The notes: generated by a model not told the origin, from the letters alone. A stretch of 14,840 nucleotides of DNA from Streptomyces sp. (GCA_003519485.1 DOWQ01000791.1:1-14840), one strand, 5' to 3'; positions 7,376-14,696 are shown, numbered from the stretch's first letter. Made by a program: numbers and translations.

Positions 7376-7621
7376 ACGAGCGTCACGAGCGTCATTTCAG
7401 CGTCAAGATATCGCCTGTAACGCCCATACCGCACATAATGTGCAGGGGCAAAATCGCAGGCCAGGAGCCCTTTGCGGCCGGCTCCAAGATCGCCACCACT
7501 CCACGTGATGCGTCATCGGAAACAAGTGCGATTCCACTGTGTGGAGAAAACCGCAGGTCAGGAGCGGTTTCCGGCCCCTGAATATCGGGCGGCCGGGGCT
7601 GGAGCGTCAAACGAGCGTCAC
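7376..7621. repeat. Iterated ACGAGCGTCA motif
   Basis: ACGAGCGTCA occurs exactly at 7376-7385, 7385-7394 and 7611-7620. Degenerate copies (AGCGTCA core) occur at 7399-7405 and 7602-7609. The first two overlap by one base, a 9-bp period. They flank a 200-bp segment that contains the CGCAGG-CAGGAGC pair. Function is unknown; binding sites, iterons or attachment-site remnants are possible. Confidence 0.5.
7450..7577. repeat. Imperfect direct repeat pair, about 28 bp each
   Basis: Positions 7450-7468 and 7547-7565 share AAAA-CGCAGG-CAGGAGC with only two differences in 19 bases. The similarity continues as TTT-CGGCC a few bases on. The copies are 97 bp apart and in the same orientation. I cannot assign a function. 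Confidence 0.5.
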
Positions 7622-7789
7622 GGCCCAGCAGCCTTTTAATCGGTCCCCGCATAGGGCGTGAGCGTCGTACCGGGTGGAGCACCAAGCGCGACAGATCGGT
7701 CGGGACTCCCGGCAGGCGGACCCTGCTGGCCGATGTCTCGTCTAGGATCCGATGTCCAATGCTGCGAGCACAAGGGCCGCACCGCCGTC

Positions 7790-7813
7790 GTCTGCGTCTG
7801 CGTCTGCGTCTGC
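7790..7813. repeat. Hexanucleotide microsatellite (GTCTGC)x4
   Basis: Four perfect tandem copies of GTCTGC. In one frame they encode alternating Ser-Ala. This may be a slippage-prone tract; no intact gene contains it. Confidence 0.8.
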
Positions 7814-8058
7814 CGAACGGGCCGCACCGGTCCGCATCGCGAGGGAGTCAGGAGTTCCCGGGTCGTCCTTGTTTCGCGTCACTGCACCGCCATCCCCAGC
7901 CACAGCCGTGGCGGGGAACGATCACCTCACAAACGGTAAACAATGGACCTTTTCCAACCTGACGTTGACGCCCGCGAGTTGGACACCGCTGCACAACGAC
8001 GAAGCTCCTGGTAGACGGGTTCTCGACCAAGATCACCCATCTCCGCCGGGAGCTTCGC

Positions 8059-8355
8059 GTGCTTGTCTACCCGTCTTCGATCGATCTGCCGAGCCGAACC
8101 TTGCGGTTCCTGGCCGGACACCTGTCAGCTCGGCAGGCGGAGATCGGGACGCGGTGGCGGCACCTGCCGGCTGGGCGCCAGGCCCTCCTCTCGCTGGCTC
8201 ATCAGCGGTGCGGTGACACCTACGCCCAGCTCGCTGCCGGGTTCGGCATCGGGATCGCGACCGTGTTCCGCTACGTACGCGAAGCCGTGGACGTGACGTC
8301 CTGGCCGCTCTTGTCGCCGTCCCTGGCCGAGGCAGGGACGACGATCAAGGTCTGA
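8059..8355 (+). pseudogene. N-terminal stub of an IS5-family-type transposase
   Basis: A GTG start with GGAG at 8049-8052 opens a 98-residue reading. It contains AEIGTRWRHLPAGRQALLSL and a helix-turn-helix GDTYAQLAAGFGIGIATVFR, the N-terminal DNA-binding part of a common Streptomyces IS5-type transposase. Full proteins are near 270 residues with a DDE domain; here similarity stops after SLAEAG and a stop follows. Upstream bases from about 8005 also resemble the leader of such elements. The right part of the element is absent, so this is a truncated insertion sequence. It is unrelated to the IS5 element at 8788-11480. Confidence 0.72.
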
Positions 8356-8416
8356 CCACTGCGGGAACTGCGCGGCGATCGTCCCGCCCGCCACTGCGGC
8401 GTCGACCGCTTTCCGG

Positions 8417-8460
<44 letters not shown>

Positions 8461-8691
8461 GACCTTAAGGCGTCTCGTTCATCGGAGGCCGACCGTACGT
8501 CGCCCCATCAGATCACCGCAAGCCGACTACTTCGCCCTACCACGCCGAACAGGAACACCGACGCGTCCGCCAAGCCCGCTACCAGGACAACTCCAGACTT
8601 GGAGCTAGATCAACAAGTTCCCCCTCAGAGCTACACCCAACTGGGATCGGGACCGGCCATTATGCCCCGGTTTCTTCTCACGAGTGTCAAG
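8461..8691. other. Non-coding or relic stretch before the plus-strand terminator
   Basis: No gene can be supported. A short plus-strand frame (HAEQEHRRVRQARYQD, near 8545-8590) has charged, protein-like content and might be the tail of a lost gene. The intrinsic terminator at 8692-8729 implies that a plus-strand transcription unit once ended here. Confidence 0.3.
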
Positions 8692-8729
8692 ATCGGATGT
8701 CCGTACTTCGATACGGGCACCCGATTTTT
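8692..8729 (+). terminator. Intrinsic (Rho-independent) terminator, plus strand
   Basis: The arms at 8692-8705 and 8712-8725 pair over 14 positions with one A/C mismatch and one G-T pair, around the loop CTTCGA. A TTTT run follows at 8726-8729. The T-run is on the plus-strand side only, so it terminates rightward transcription. No intact gene precedes it. Confidence 0.75.
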
Positions 8730-8746
8730 CTGTGCCATGGGTCCAG

Positions 8747-8782
8747 CACGTGAGGGACGGGCTGCTTGCCGTCCCTCACGTG
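8747..8782 (-). terminator. Perfect 14-bp hairpin, displaced terminator of the adenylation-domain gene
   Basis: CACGTGAGGGACGG (8747-8760) and CCGTCCCTCACGTG (8769-8782) are exact inverted repeats with an 8-base spacer. If the IS5 element and one copy of its CTAG target duplication are removed, this hairpin falls five bases after the TAG stop of the minus-strand adenylation gene. That is a normal terminator position. It has no T-run. Confidence 0.7.
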
Positions 8783-8840
8783 TCCCGCTAGGGCCTGTGT
8801 GAAGTCGTGATCAGTTTCTGGCTTCTGTCCTCTTTGCGGG

Positions 8841-9384
8841 ATGGAACGCGGTAGGCCTGTGGTCGTGACGCGCAGGCAACTCACCCATGCACAGTGGAAG
8901 TTCATCGAGCCGTATCTGCCGATCGGCAGGTACGGCCCGTATCCGGAGCGGTTGCGGAAACAGTTCGAGGGTGTGATCTGGCGGTTTCGGTCCAGTGCCC
9001 AGTGGCGGGAGATGCCTGCCGAGTTCGGCCCCTGGGCCACCGTCTACGGACGCTTCCGTGTCTGGCGGGACGCAGGGGTTTTCGCTGCTCTGCTGGAAGG
9101 CCTGACCGCCGAGGGCGCCCGGCTGGGAAGAACAGACTTGTCGCTGGTCAGCGTGGATTCCACCACGGTCCGCGCCCACCACGACGCCGCAGGAATGCGC
9201 GTCAGCAAGCACCTCATGAAGGCGCTGGAAGAGGCCGCGCAGGAGCAGGAGGAGGCCCGGCAAAAGGGGGAGGCCCAAAGGAACAGAACGGGCAGGCCGA
9301 GCGCCGCTCCATCCGACGTAGACACAGGCTCCGCCTGACGGGAAGCCCTGCTCGGCAGGTCGAGGGGCGGACTCACCAGCAAGA
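8841..9384 (+). pseudogene. IS5-family transposase, 5' part
   Basis: From ATG 8841 the reading gives the N-terminal helix-turn-helix region (LTHAQWKFIEPYLPIGRYG), then FGPWATVYGRFRVWRD, and the first catalytic Asp in SVDSTTVRAHHDAAG (Asp106). Near 9262-9270 the frame must change at a CAAAAGGGGG run to continue as GGGPKEQNGQAERRSIRR. It must change back near 9331 to read REALLGRSRGGLTSK. The second change looks like a one-base insertion. Some IS5 elements use programmed frameshifting at such a run, but two shifts here indicate decay. The coding sequence breaks off at 9384 within the codon for Ile of LTSKIHLAADRR. Confidence 0.82.
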
Positions 9385-9416
9385 CATCTCATGTCGCTAG
9401 AGGTCAACTTCGTTGG

Positions 9417-10651
9417 TCAGGCCGCGAGTGTGACGGCCAGGGGGAAGGCCCGCTCGGGGTCGTACATCGTGCGGTTTTGCAGGCAGTGGTAGAGACAGCC
9501 CAGGAGCTTGTTGAACAGGTTTCGCAGGGCTGCGGTGTGCCGTTCGCCGCCGGCGCGTCGGCGGTCGTAGTGCTCACGGGGTTTTGCTGAGCGGAGGGCG
9601 GCGAAGGCCCACATGTAGCCCACGGAGGCCAGGCGTTGGTTCTTGACAGCCCTGGCGACCACGACGTGGCTGCGGCCGGAGGCCCGGGTTACGGGGGCCG
9701 CGCCGGCGTATGCCTTCAGGGCCCGGGCATCGGCGAACCGGTCTCGGTCGTCGCCGACCTCGGTCAGGACGCGGGCTCCGGACATGACTGACAGGCCGGG
9801 AAAGCTGGTGATGATCGCCGCGTCCGGGTGGGTGAGGAATGCCTCCTCGGTTGCCACCGCGAGGTCGTCCACACTGCGGCAGGCCGCGTCGAGCTGCTGG
9901 ACGAGGGCCTGGGTCTGTTTGCTCATGGCCTTTTCGACCTGCGGCAGCTGATGCAGGTACTCCCTGCGGAAGACCTCCCGGAGCCGCTCGGCTTCGGCTT
10001 CGATCCCGCGCCGGAGGCGTCCGGCCCGCTTGAGAAGTGCCCGTAGCTGGCTCCGGGTGAGTCGGGCCGCTGCCGCGGGAGTGGGTGCCGCGGCCAGAAC
10101 TGCGCGGGCGTGGGCTGAGTCGAGGCCCAGGTTGCCGCTGCCGTGGAAGGCGGCGAGGGCGGCCGGGTAGTACTCGCGCAGGTGGGAGCGGAGCCGGTTG
10201 ACCATCTGGGTCTTGTCCCAGACCGCGTCCTGGTGGGCTCGGGCCAGGACGGCGACGGCTTGGGCAAGTTCGCTGTCGGCGGGAAGGGGTCGGTGGGCGG
10301 CCATGTCGGTACGCAGGATGTTCGGAGGCCGCGGGCGTCGGCGGCGTCCGATTTGGCCCGGGCGACGCTGCTGCGGTCGCGGTATCGTGCGGCGGCCAGC
10401 GGGTTGATGTCGTAGATCTTCCGGCCGGTGGCGCGCAGGCACGCGACCAGCAACCCGCGCGGGGTCTCGATGGCCACCGGTATGGGGTGCTCCGGGGTGT
10501 CGCCGTGGCGGGCGAGCAGCTCCAGGAGGGCGTGGAATCCGGCACTGTCGTCGCTGATGCGCAGCTTGGCCAGCTGGGTGCCGTCCTGGTCGACCAGGGC
10601 GATGTCGTGGTGGTTTTCGGCCCAGTCGATACCGCAGAAGACCTTGCTCAA
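9417..10651 (-). pseudogene. IS110-family DEDD/serine recombinase, frameshifted
   Basis: Start is taken as TTG at 10651 (LSKVFCGIDWAENHHD), with GGGAG seven bases upstream. The RuvC-like domain shows D9 (CGIDW), E62 (VAIETPRG), D102 and D105 (KSDAADA), the full DEDD set. A coiled-coil-like middle follows (EAERLREVFRREYLHQLPQV). The C-terminal Transposase_20 domain carries FPGLSVMSGARVLTEVGDDR, whose Ser in MSG fits the catalytic serine position, and ends at 9417. At 10323-10333 one base is missing relative to a continuous reading (…DAR then NILRTDMAAHR), so the two halves are in different frames. Restoring one base gives about 411 residues, the normal length. The frameshift may be a real mutation or a sequencing error. 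Confidence 0.88.
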
Positions 10652-10699
10652 CCTCGTTCTCCCGTCAGTGCACTGCGTGAATGTGCTGGTCAGCTCCGT

Positions 10700-10985
10700 G
10701 CGGAGCACGCGGCGCTCTAATAGAAGTGCTCGGGGCACGCCATCTCATGAGCCGTTCGTGTCTCCAGCGACCGGCAGGGACCTCGGTCTGCGGGAGAGCT
10801 CTGCGGCTCGCGAACTGCTGAGAGGTCGGCCCCTGACGGCGGGCTGGGGACATGAAACCTGGTGGGTTCCGCCGGGCGGGGCGCGGTCTTGCTGAAGGGA
10901 TCGCGTCCCCGGATCCACCTTGGGCCTCCGCCCGGCGGCGCGGTGGTGTGAGCCGGTCTGACCTCAGGGATCCAGTCCCGGAACG
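10700..10985 (-). ncRNA. Predicted bridge RNA of the IS110-family element
   Basis: Read on the minus strand, two internal-loop structures lie in the order known for IS110 bridge RNAs. First, a target loop is closed by a perfect 11-bp stem (CCGCCGGGCGG 10938-10928 with CCGCCCGGCGG 10879-10869). Its 5' side carries AGGTGGATC (10920-10912), its 3' side CAGCAAGA (10894-10887), and GGGGA/UCCCU forms the tip. Second, a donor loop carries CATGAGATG (10749-10741) and CTATTAGA (10723-10716) around a GTGC-CCCGA-GCAC hairpin. The target segments match the left flank (AGATGGATC, 8 of 9) and are complementary to the right flank (TCTTGCTG, 8 of 8). The donor segments match the recombinase-side end (CATGAGATG, 9 of 9) and are complementary to the opposite end (TCTAATAG, 8 of 8). 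RNA ends are estimates; a small hairpin near 10980-10968 may be the 5' stem-loop. Confidence 0.78.
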
Positions 10986-11054
10986 GCGGCAGGCTTCCAC
11001 TCCACACGGGGGCCCTTGCACTCTCGTGCTCGGGCTCACTGCTGAGCTATTAGA

Positions 11055-11457
11055 TCCATCTCGCCGCGGACCGCAGGTGCCGTCCGCTCGCGCTGGTCCT
11101 GTCCGCCTGCCCCTCGGCCGTCCCCGCACCAGGCCCGGCGCGGTCGCCGCGGACAAGGCCTACTCATCCCGCGGCAACCGTTCCTACCTGAGCAAACGCA
11201 ACATCAAAGCGGTCATCCCGGAGAAGAAGGACCAGGCCGCCAACCGCAAGAAGAAGGGCGCCAGGGGCGGTCGGCCCGTCAGCCACGACGCCGACCTCTA
11301 CAAGGAACGCAACACCGTTGAGCGCCTGATCAACAAGCTGAAGGCCTGGCGAGGCATCGCCACCCGCTTCGACAAGACGCCCGAAAGCTATCTCGCCGGC
11401 CTCCAGCTCCGTGCCTCAATGATCTGGATCGACGACCTACTCAAGGCCACCGAATGA
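11055..11457 (+). pseudogene. IS5-family transposase, 3' part
   Basis: The reading resumes as HLAADRRCRPLALVL at 11057, then jumps frame near 11095-11105 to VRLPLGRPRTRPGAVAADKA. About 20-25 codons normally found between these blocks are missing, so there is a deletion in addition to the IS110 insertion. The second catalytic Asp is in AADKAYSSRGN. The third residue, Glu, is in NTVERLINKLKAWRGIATRF. The stop is at 11455-11457, inside the right terminal repeat. It is the same gene as the part ending at 9384. Confidence 0.85.
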
Positions 11458-11476
11458 TCACGACATCACACAGGCC

Positions 11477-12984
11477 CTAGTCCTGGAGCAGTACTACGAG
11501 GGCCGCCCTGTCAATTTTGCCGTTGGTGGTAACGGGAAGTCGGTCCATGTGGTGCACGGAACCCGGGACGGCGTACGGGGGGAGCTTCTGCTGAAAGGCT
11601 TCCCGTATTTTCTCCGCCTGTTGGGAGGGCGTCGTCGAGCCAGCTGACTTGGGGGAGGTGTAGAAGAAGGCGAGGGAGTCGTAGGTTCCGAGCGTCCCGG
11701 GGACAGGGATTGCGGCGCACTGGGCCACTTCGGGCAGGCTGCTGCCGTGGACTTCGATTTCCTGTGGTTCGATTCGGTGCCCACGAATTTTTACCTGTTG
11801 GTCGCCCCGCCCGGAGAAGTGGAGAATTCCCTCGCTGTCGACGAAGCCGCGGTCGCCCGTGCGATAGACGCGCGTTTCCAGGCCATCGATGAGGAGGATT
11901 GGGAATTTTTCCTCGGTGAGATCATCGTTTCCGAGGTATCCCAGTGCGAGCCCTTCGCCGCCTATGCACAGTTCCCCGATTTCGCCCGTGGCGGCTGAGC
12001 GGGTGCCGTTCAGGACATGCACGGTGGTGGACTGTACGGGGCCGCCGATGGGAATTCCGTTGCGCACCTCGCAGTCCTCGCGCCTGACGCGATGGGTCGT
12101 GGTTATCGAACAGCTCTCCGCCGGCCCGTAACAATTGAACAATGGCACTGAGGGATGACGGTCGAGGAACTGGTCAACGTGGGAGGGGGAGACTCGCTCA
12201 CCGCCGATGTAGATCCGTTCAATGCCCTTGAACACTCGATGTCCTCCTCCACGAAGAGGTTGAACAGCGAAGTCGTAAGCCACATGTTGTTGACGCCGAG
12301 ATCCGATATCAGCTGCTCGATCGACTCCGGGAGGAGATATTCTTCTTCCGGGAGCACAAGCACGCCGCCTGTGGTCAGGGCCCCCCACACCTCGAAGGAG
12401 AACATGTCCCAGGGGGAGGGTGCCCCTTGTACCGTCACGGTGCCAGGACCGAACGGAAAGGGTCCGTCGGGCGTGAAGAGACGCGTGGCCGCCCTGTGGG
12501 GGGCGACAACGCCCTTGGGCATGCCGGAGGTTCCTGAGGTGAAGAAGACGGTGGCAGCCGACGCGCCGTCAAGTTCGTTACACACCGGGGCCGCTCGCGC
12601 GGACGGCTCCGGGGGCAACCGCATGCGGGGAACGCCGGCCGACACGGGGGTTTCCGCAGGGTCACCGATGAGTACCGGCGTGTCCAGTTGTTCAAGTATC
12701 GAAGTCACGCGATCCGATGGCCAACGGGGGTCGAGGGCTGTGTAGGCTGCGCCGCATTTCAGGACTGCCAGGACGGCCACGACCAGTTCCAGTGAGCGGG
12801 GCAGGAGCACCGGAACGATTTTCCCGGGGCACACGCCCTGTTCCGACAGCCCTGCGGCCCAGTCGTCCGACAGCTCATTCAACTCGCCATAGCTCATGGC
12901 ACCACCGGAATGAATGACAGCCGTTTCTGCGGGACGCGTCACGGCGTGTGATGCCACAGCCCGATGAATGAGTTGCTCTGCCAT
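11477..12984 (-). pseudogene. Stand-alone NRPS-type adenylation protein, frameshifted
   Basis: AMP-forming adenylation domains activate an amino acid as its aminoacyl-AMP and load it onto a carrier protein. From ATG 12984 (GGAG nine bases upstream): A3 FFTSGTSGMPKG at 137-148, A4 region SPWDMFSFEVWG, A5 FNCYGPAES, A7 VYRTGDRG, A8 GRGDQQVKIRGHRIEPQEIE, and A10 NGKIDR near the end. A one-base deletion at about 12232-12234 breaks the frame between FVEEDIEC and FKGIERIYIGGER; restoring it gives 502 residues. The pocket keeps the Asp that binds the amino group of an alpha-amino acid (WDM). No carrier or condensation domain is attached. The TAG stop lies in the CTAG target of the IS5 insertion. It diverges from the thioesterase gene. 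Confidence 0.88.
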
Positions 12985-13739
12985 AGAAGACAGCTCCGTT
13001 CGTAGATTTGCGAACCTCTCACCCACGGGCGTCGGGCCGTGTCTCTTGGGCATCCGTGGCGGCCGGGCGCAGTAGGCACAAGAGCGCCTTCGGCAAGAAC
13101 GGTGTAGGGCGACTGGGTTGCCAGCAGGCCCGGGATGCCGCCGCGAGGCGGGTGACACCGGCTCTCCGATCTCCGCAGTCGCCAAGCCCAAGTCCCCTGC
13201 GGCGAGGAGAGGTCACCACAGTCTCCGACGCTCCCATCTGGTACGTCAAGCATCTTCAAGATCCCGGTGCCTGAGGCACTGTCCGCCTGTGGCACCGCCT
13301 GCCGGACGGCCGGACGGCCGCGGGCGAGGCGTCGGGCCGAGGCGACGTCTGCTCGGGATGCCCGGCAAGCAAACCTTGACAAGCCTGGGGCGCCCTAAGA
13401 ATATGACTCGGACGTTGCGGAAGTGTGTCCAGCGCGCCCCGGCAGCCCACTGCTGCCGCTGTTGGCACCGGAACGTGGTGGGCACCGGCACATTTTTCTG
13501 TCGGGCATCGGCCGATGTTGTGATCTCGGACAGCCCCAGCTTCTCGCCGCCCCCTCCTCCTCGTATCGCCCCGCGCAGCCCGCCTCTTCCGGGCGGCGCG
13601 AATTGCGGTGCCCCTTGCACTCCTCGTCATCCGCAGGTGGGTTCTTCGTTGTCCACGCGCCCCACGAACTGGGCACTTGCGCCCCTGTCATCAGAGTTTC
13701 ACATGTCGTCGAATTTACCCGTCCGAGAAGGAGCAATCG
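12985..13739. other. Divergent intergenic region between adenylation and thioesterase genes
   Basis: This 755-bp stretch has no gene I can support; the open frames here have the composition of GC-rich noise. A short perfect stem GGCAGC/GCTGCC occurs at 13441-13457, and GGTGCC/GGCACC at about 13265-13295. A TTGACA box is described separately. A T-run at 13492-13497 follows GC-rich sequence without a clear stem. It may once have held a gene such as a small carrier or MbtH-like protein, but I see no trace of one. Confidence 0.4.
13376..13404 (+). promoter_or_regulatory. Candidate vegetative promoter toward the thioesterase gene
   Basis: A perfect TTGACA at 13376-13381 is followed after 17 bases by GAATAT (13399-13404), a weak -10. 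TAAGAATAT in this region is AT-rich against a GC-rich background. It would give a leader of about 330 bases before the thioesterase start. Confidence 0.38.
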
Positions 13740-14555
13740 GTGGCCGACCAAAAGAGCCTGCGTCAGGGTGACGTGGGCGACCGTCCGATGAACACGTTCG
13801 TCAGGCCGCTTGCCAACCGACCGGACGCGGAGACAAGGCTGTTCTGCTTCCCGTACGCGGGGGGTGGCATTTCGACGTTTCGTGACTGGAGTACCGGGCT
13901 ACCCGAGAACATCGAGCCGTGGGCCATCCAACTGCCCGGCCGCGAGGACCGGGTGGCCACACCGGCCCTCGACCGCATGGGCGATGTGATCAACGCCCTT
14001 GTGCCGGCGGTCATTCCGCAACTGGACCGTCCGTTCGCGTTCTTCGGGCACAGCATGATGGGTGCCGTGGTGGCGTGGGAGCTGGCCCGTGCGCTGCAAC
14101 AGCTGGAGGCGGGTTCGCCGGTCGAGGTCTTCGTGTCGGGATGCGTACCGCCGCAAGTGAGAGAGGCGGTCGACCCTCCGCTGCACTCCCGCGACCGTGA
14201 CGACCTAGTCCGGACGCTGCGCTCGTGGCGTGCCACGCCGGAAGCGGTGCTGGACGACCCGGAACTCATGGACCTGGTGCTTCCGGTGATGCGGGCCGAT
14301 CTCGCTGTCGTCGAGACCTATCGGTTTACCGAGGCGCCCCAACTGCTCTGTCCGGTCACCGCGTTCGGTGGCAACGAGGACGAGGCCGTAGGGAGGGCTC
14401 CGCTGCTCCGATGGCGAGAACTGACGCTGGGGGAATTCGACTTGAAGATGTTCCCCGGTGACCACTTCTTCCTTCACTCAGCACGCCAGGCCGTCCTCGA
14501 CGAAATCGCCACCCGGCTCAATTCCAGAGCCGTTCATCGCTCGCATACCCGGTAG
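13740..14555 (+). CDS. Type II thioesterase (alpha/beta hydrolase)
   Basis: The 271-residue protein belongs to the external thioesterases that clear stalled or misprimed acyl groups from carrier domains of NRPS and PKS lines. It has the usual opening RLFCFPYAGGGISTFRDW (33-50) and LPGRED (65-70). The nucleophile is in FGHSMMG (Ser105), the acid in FGGNED (Asp214), and the base in GDHFF (His242), a complete triad. The start is GTG 13740 because AGAAGGAG stands six bases upstream; ATG 13788 lacks a comparable site. It is intact, unlike the divergent adenylation gene. A hydrolase working on carrier-bound intermediates next to an adenylation gene supports a nonribosomal peptide or modified amino acid locus. 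Confidence 0.93.
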   Translation: MADQKSLRQGDVGDRPMNTFVRPLANRPDAETRLFCFPYAGGGISTFRDWSTGLPENIEPWAIQLPGREDRVATPALDRMGDVINALVPAVIPQLDRPFAFFGHSMMGAVVAWELARALQQLEAGSPVEVFVSGCVPPQVREAVDPPLHSRDRDDLVRTLRSWRATPEAVLDDPELMDLVLPVMRADLAVVETYRFTEAPQLLCPVTAFGGNEDEAVGRAPLLRWRELTLGEFDLKMFPGDHFFLHSARQAVLDEIATRLNSRAVHRSHTR

Positions 14556-14696
14556 AAGTCGTTGCGGCTGCGCCGAACAACGGCAAGCCCTAATTGTGCG
14601 GCCTTGCGATACCAGCCCGATCGTACAGCCACCACCAACTGGCGTACTTCGGGTCAGTTTGCTCACTTGCTGTGAGCCTTCGTGCAGGAGTAAGAA

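Larger units (their letters stand above)
7115..8000. other. Gene-poor stretch with repeats
   Basis: I see no gene I can support. Lower-GC patches occur (for example around 7390-7460 and 7500-7560). It holds the ACGAGCGTCA and CGCAGG-CAGGAGC repeats described separately. A TAGGAT box at 7743-7748 stands just before an ATG at 7752 that opens a Ser/Ala-rich frame through the GTCTGC microsatellite. At 7943 an ATG opens a short reading MDLFQPDVDARELDTAAQRR that stops at the left edge of the IS5-type stub. Either could be the start of a gene cut by that insertion. Neither has a good ribosome site. Confidence 0.4.
9385..11051 (-). mobile_element. IS110-family insertion sequence with bridge-RNA-type non-coding end
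   Basis: The element is 1667 bp between shared AGA triplets (9382-9384 and 11052-11054; TCT on the element's coding strand, which contains a CT core). Boundaries come from the interrupted IS5 transposase: joining 9384 to 11055 restores the conserved reading LTSKIHLAADRRCRPLAL. As in the IS110 group, there are no terminal inverted repeats, only a short core. The DEDD recombinase gene lies near one end with just 32 bp after it, and a non-coding region of about 400 bp lies before it. That placement is where the IS110 group keeps its bridge RNA (IS1111 relatives keep it after the gene). Confidence 0.9.
8788..11480 (+). mobile_element. IS5-family insertion sequence, interrupted by an IS110-family element
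   Basis: Ends at 8788-8813 and 11455-11480 are inverted repeats matching 25 of 26 bases; they begin CTAGGGCCTGTGTGA and differ at one base. CTAG is present at both outer edges, which fits the YTAR target duplication known for IS5-type elements. Inside is a DDE transposase gene split by the IS110 element at 9385-11051. Without that insertion the element would be about 1.0 kb, a normal IS5 size. The transposase has several frameshifts and a deletion, so this copy cannot be self-mobile. Confidence 0.9.

Noticed and set aside
7376..7621. Possible CRISPR array
   Set aside because: The repeats are 10 bases or 19 imperfect bases with irregular spacing, and there are no cas genes in the window.
7129..7685. 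Minus-strand open frames of about 100 residues in the gene-poor stretch
   Set aside because: There is no ribosome site, recognisable motif or consistent coding bias, and they overlap the repeat clusters.
9262..9272. Programmed frameshift in the IS5 transposase at the A/G run
   Set aside because: Such shifts are known in the family, but a second shift about 60 bases later, a downstream deletion and the IS110 insertion show the gene is simply broken.
10945..10985. A second TGGATC copy in the IS110 non-coding end as an alternative left target guide
   Set aside because: It lies outside the 11-bp-closed internal loop and has no matching right guide facing it. The copy at 10917-10912 sits opposite CAGCAAGA.
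13400..13771. A small plus-strand gene upstream of the thioesterase
   Set aside because: The frame from ATG 13403 lacks a ribosome site and reads through the true thioesterase start region in another frame. Its composition is Pro/Arg/Ser noise.
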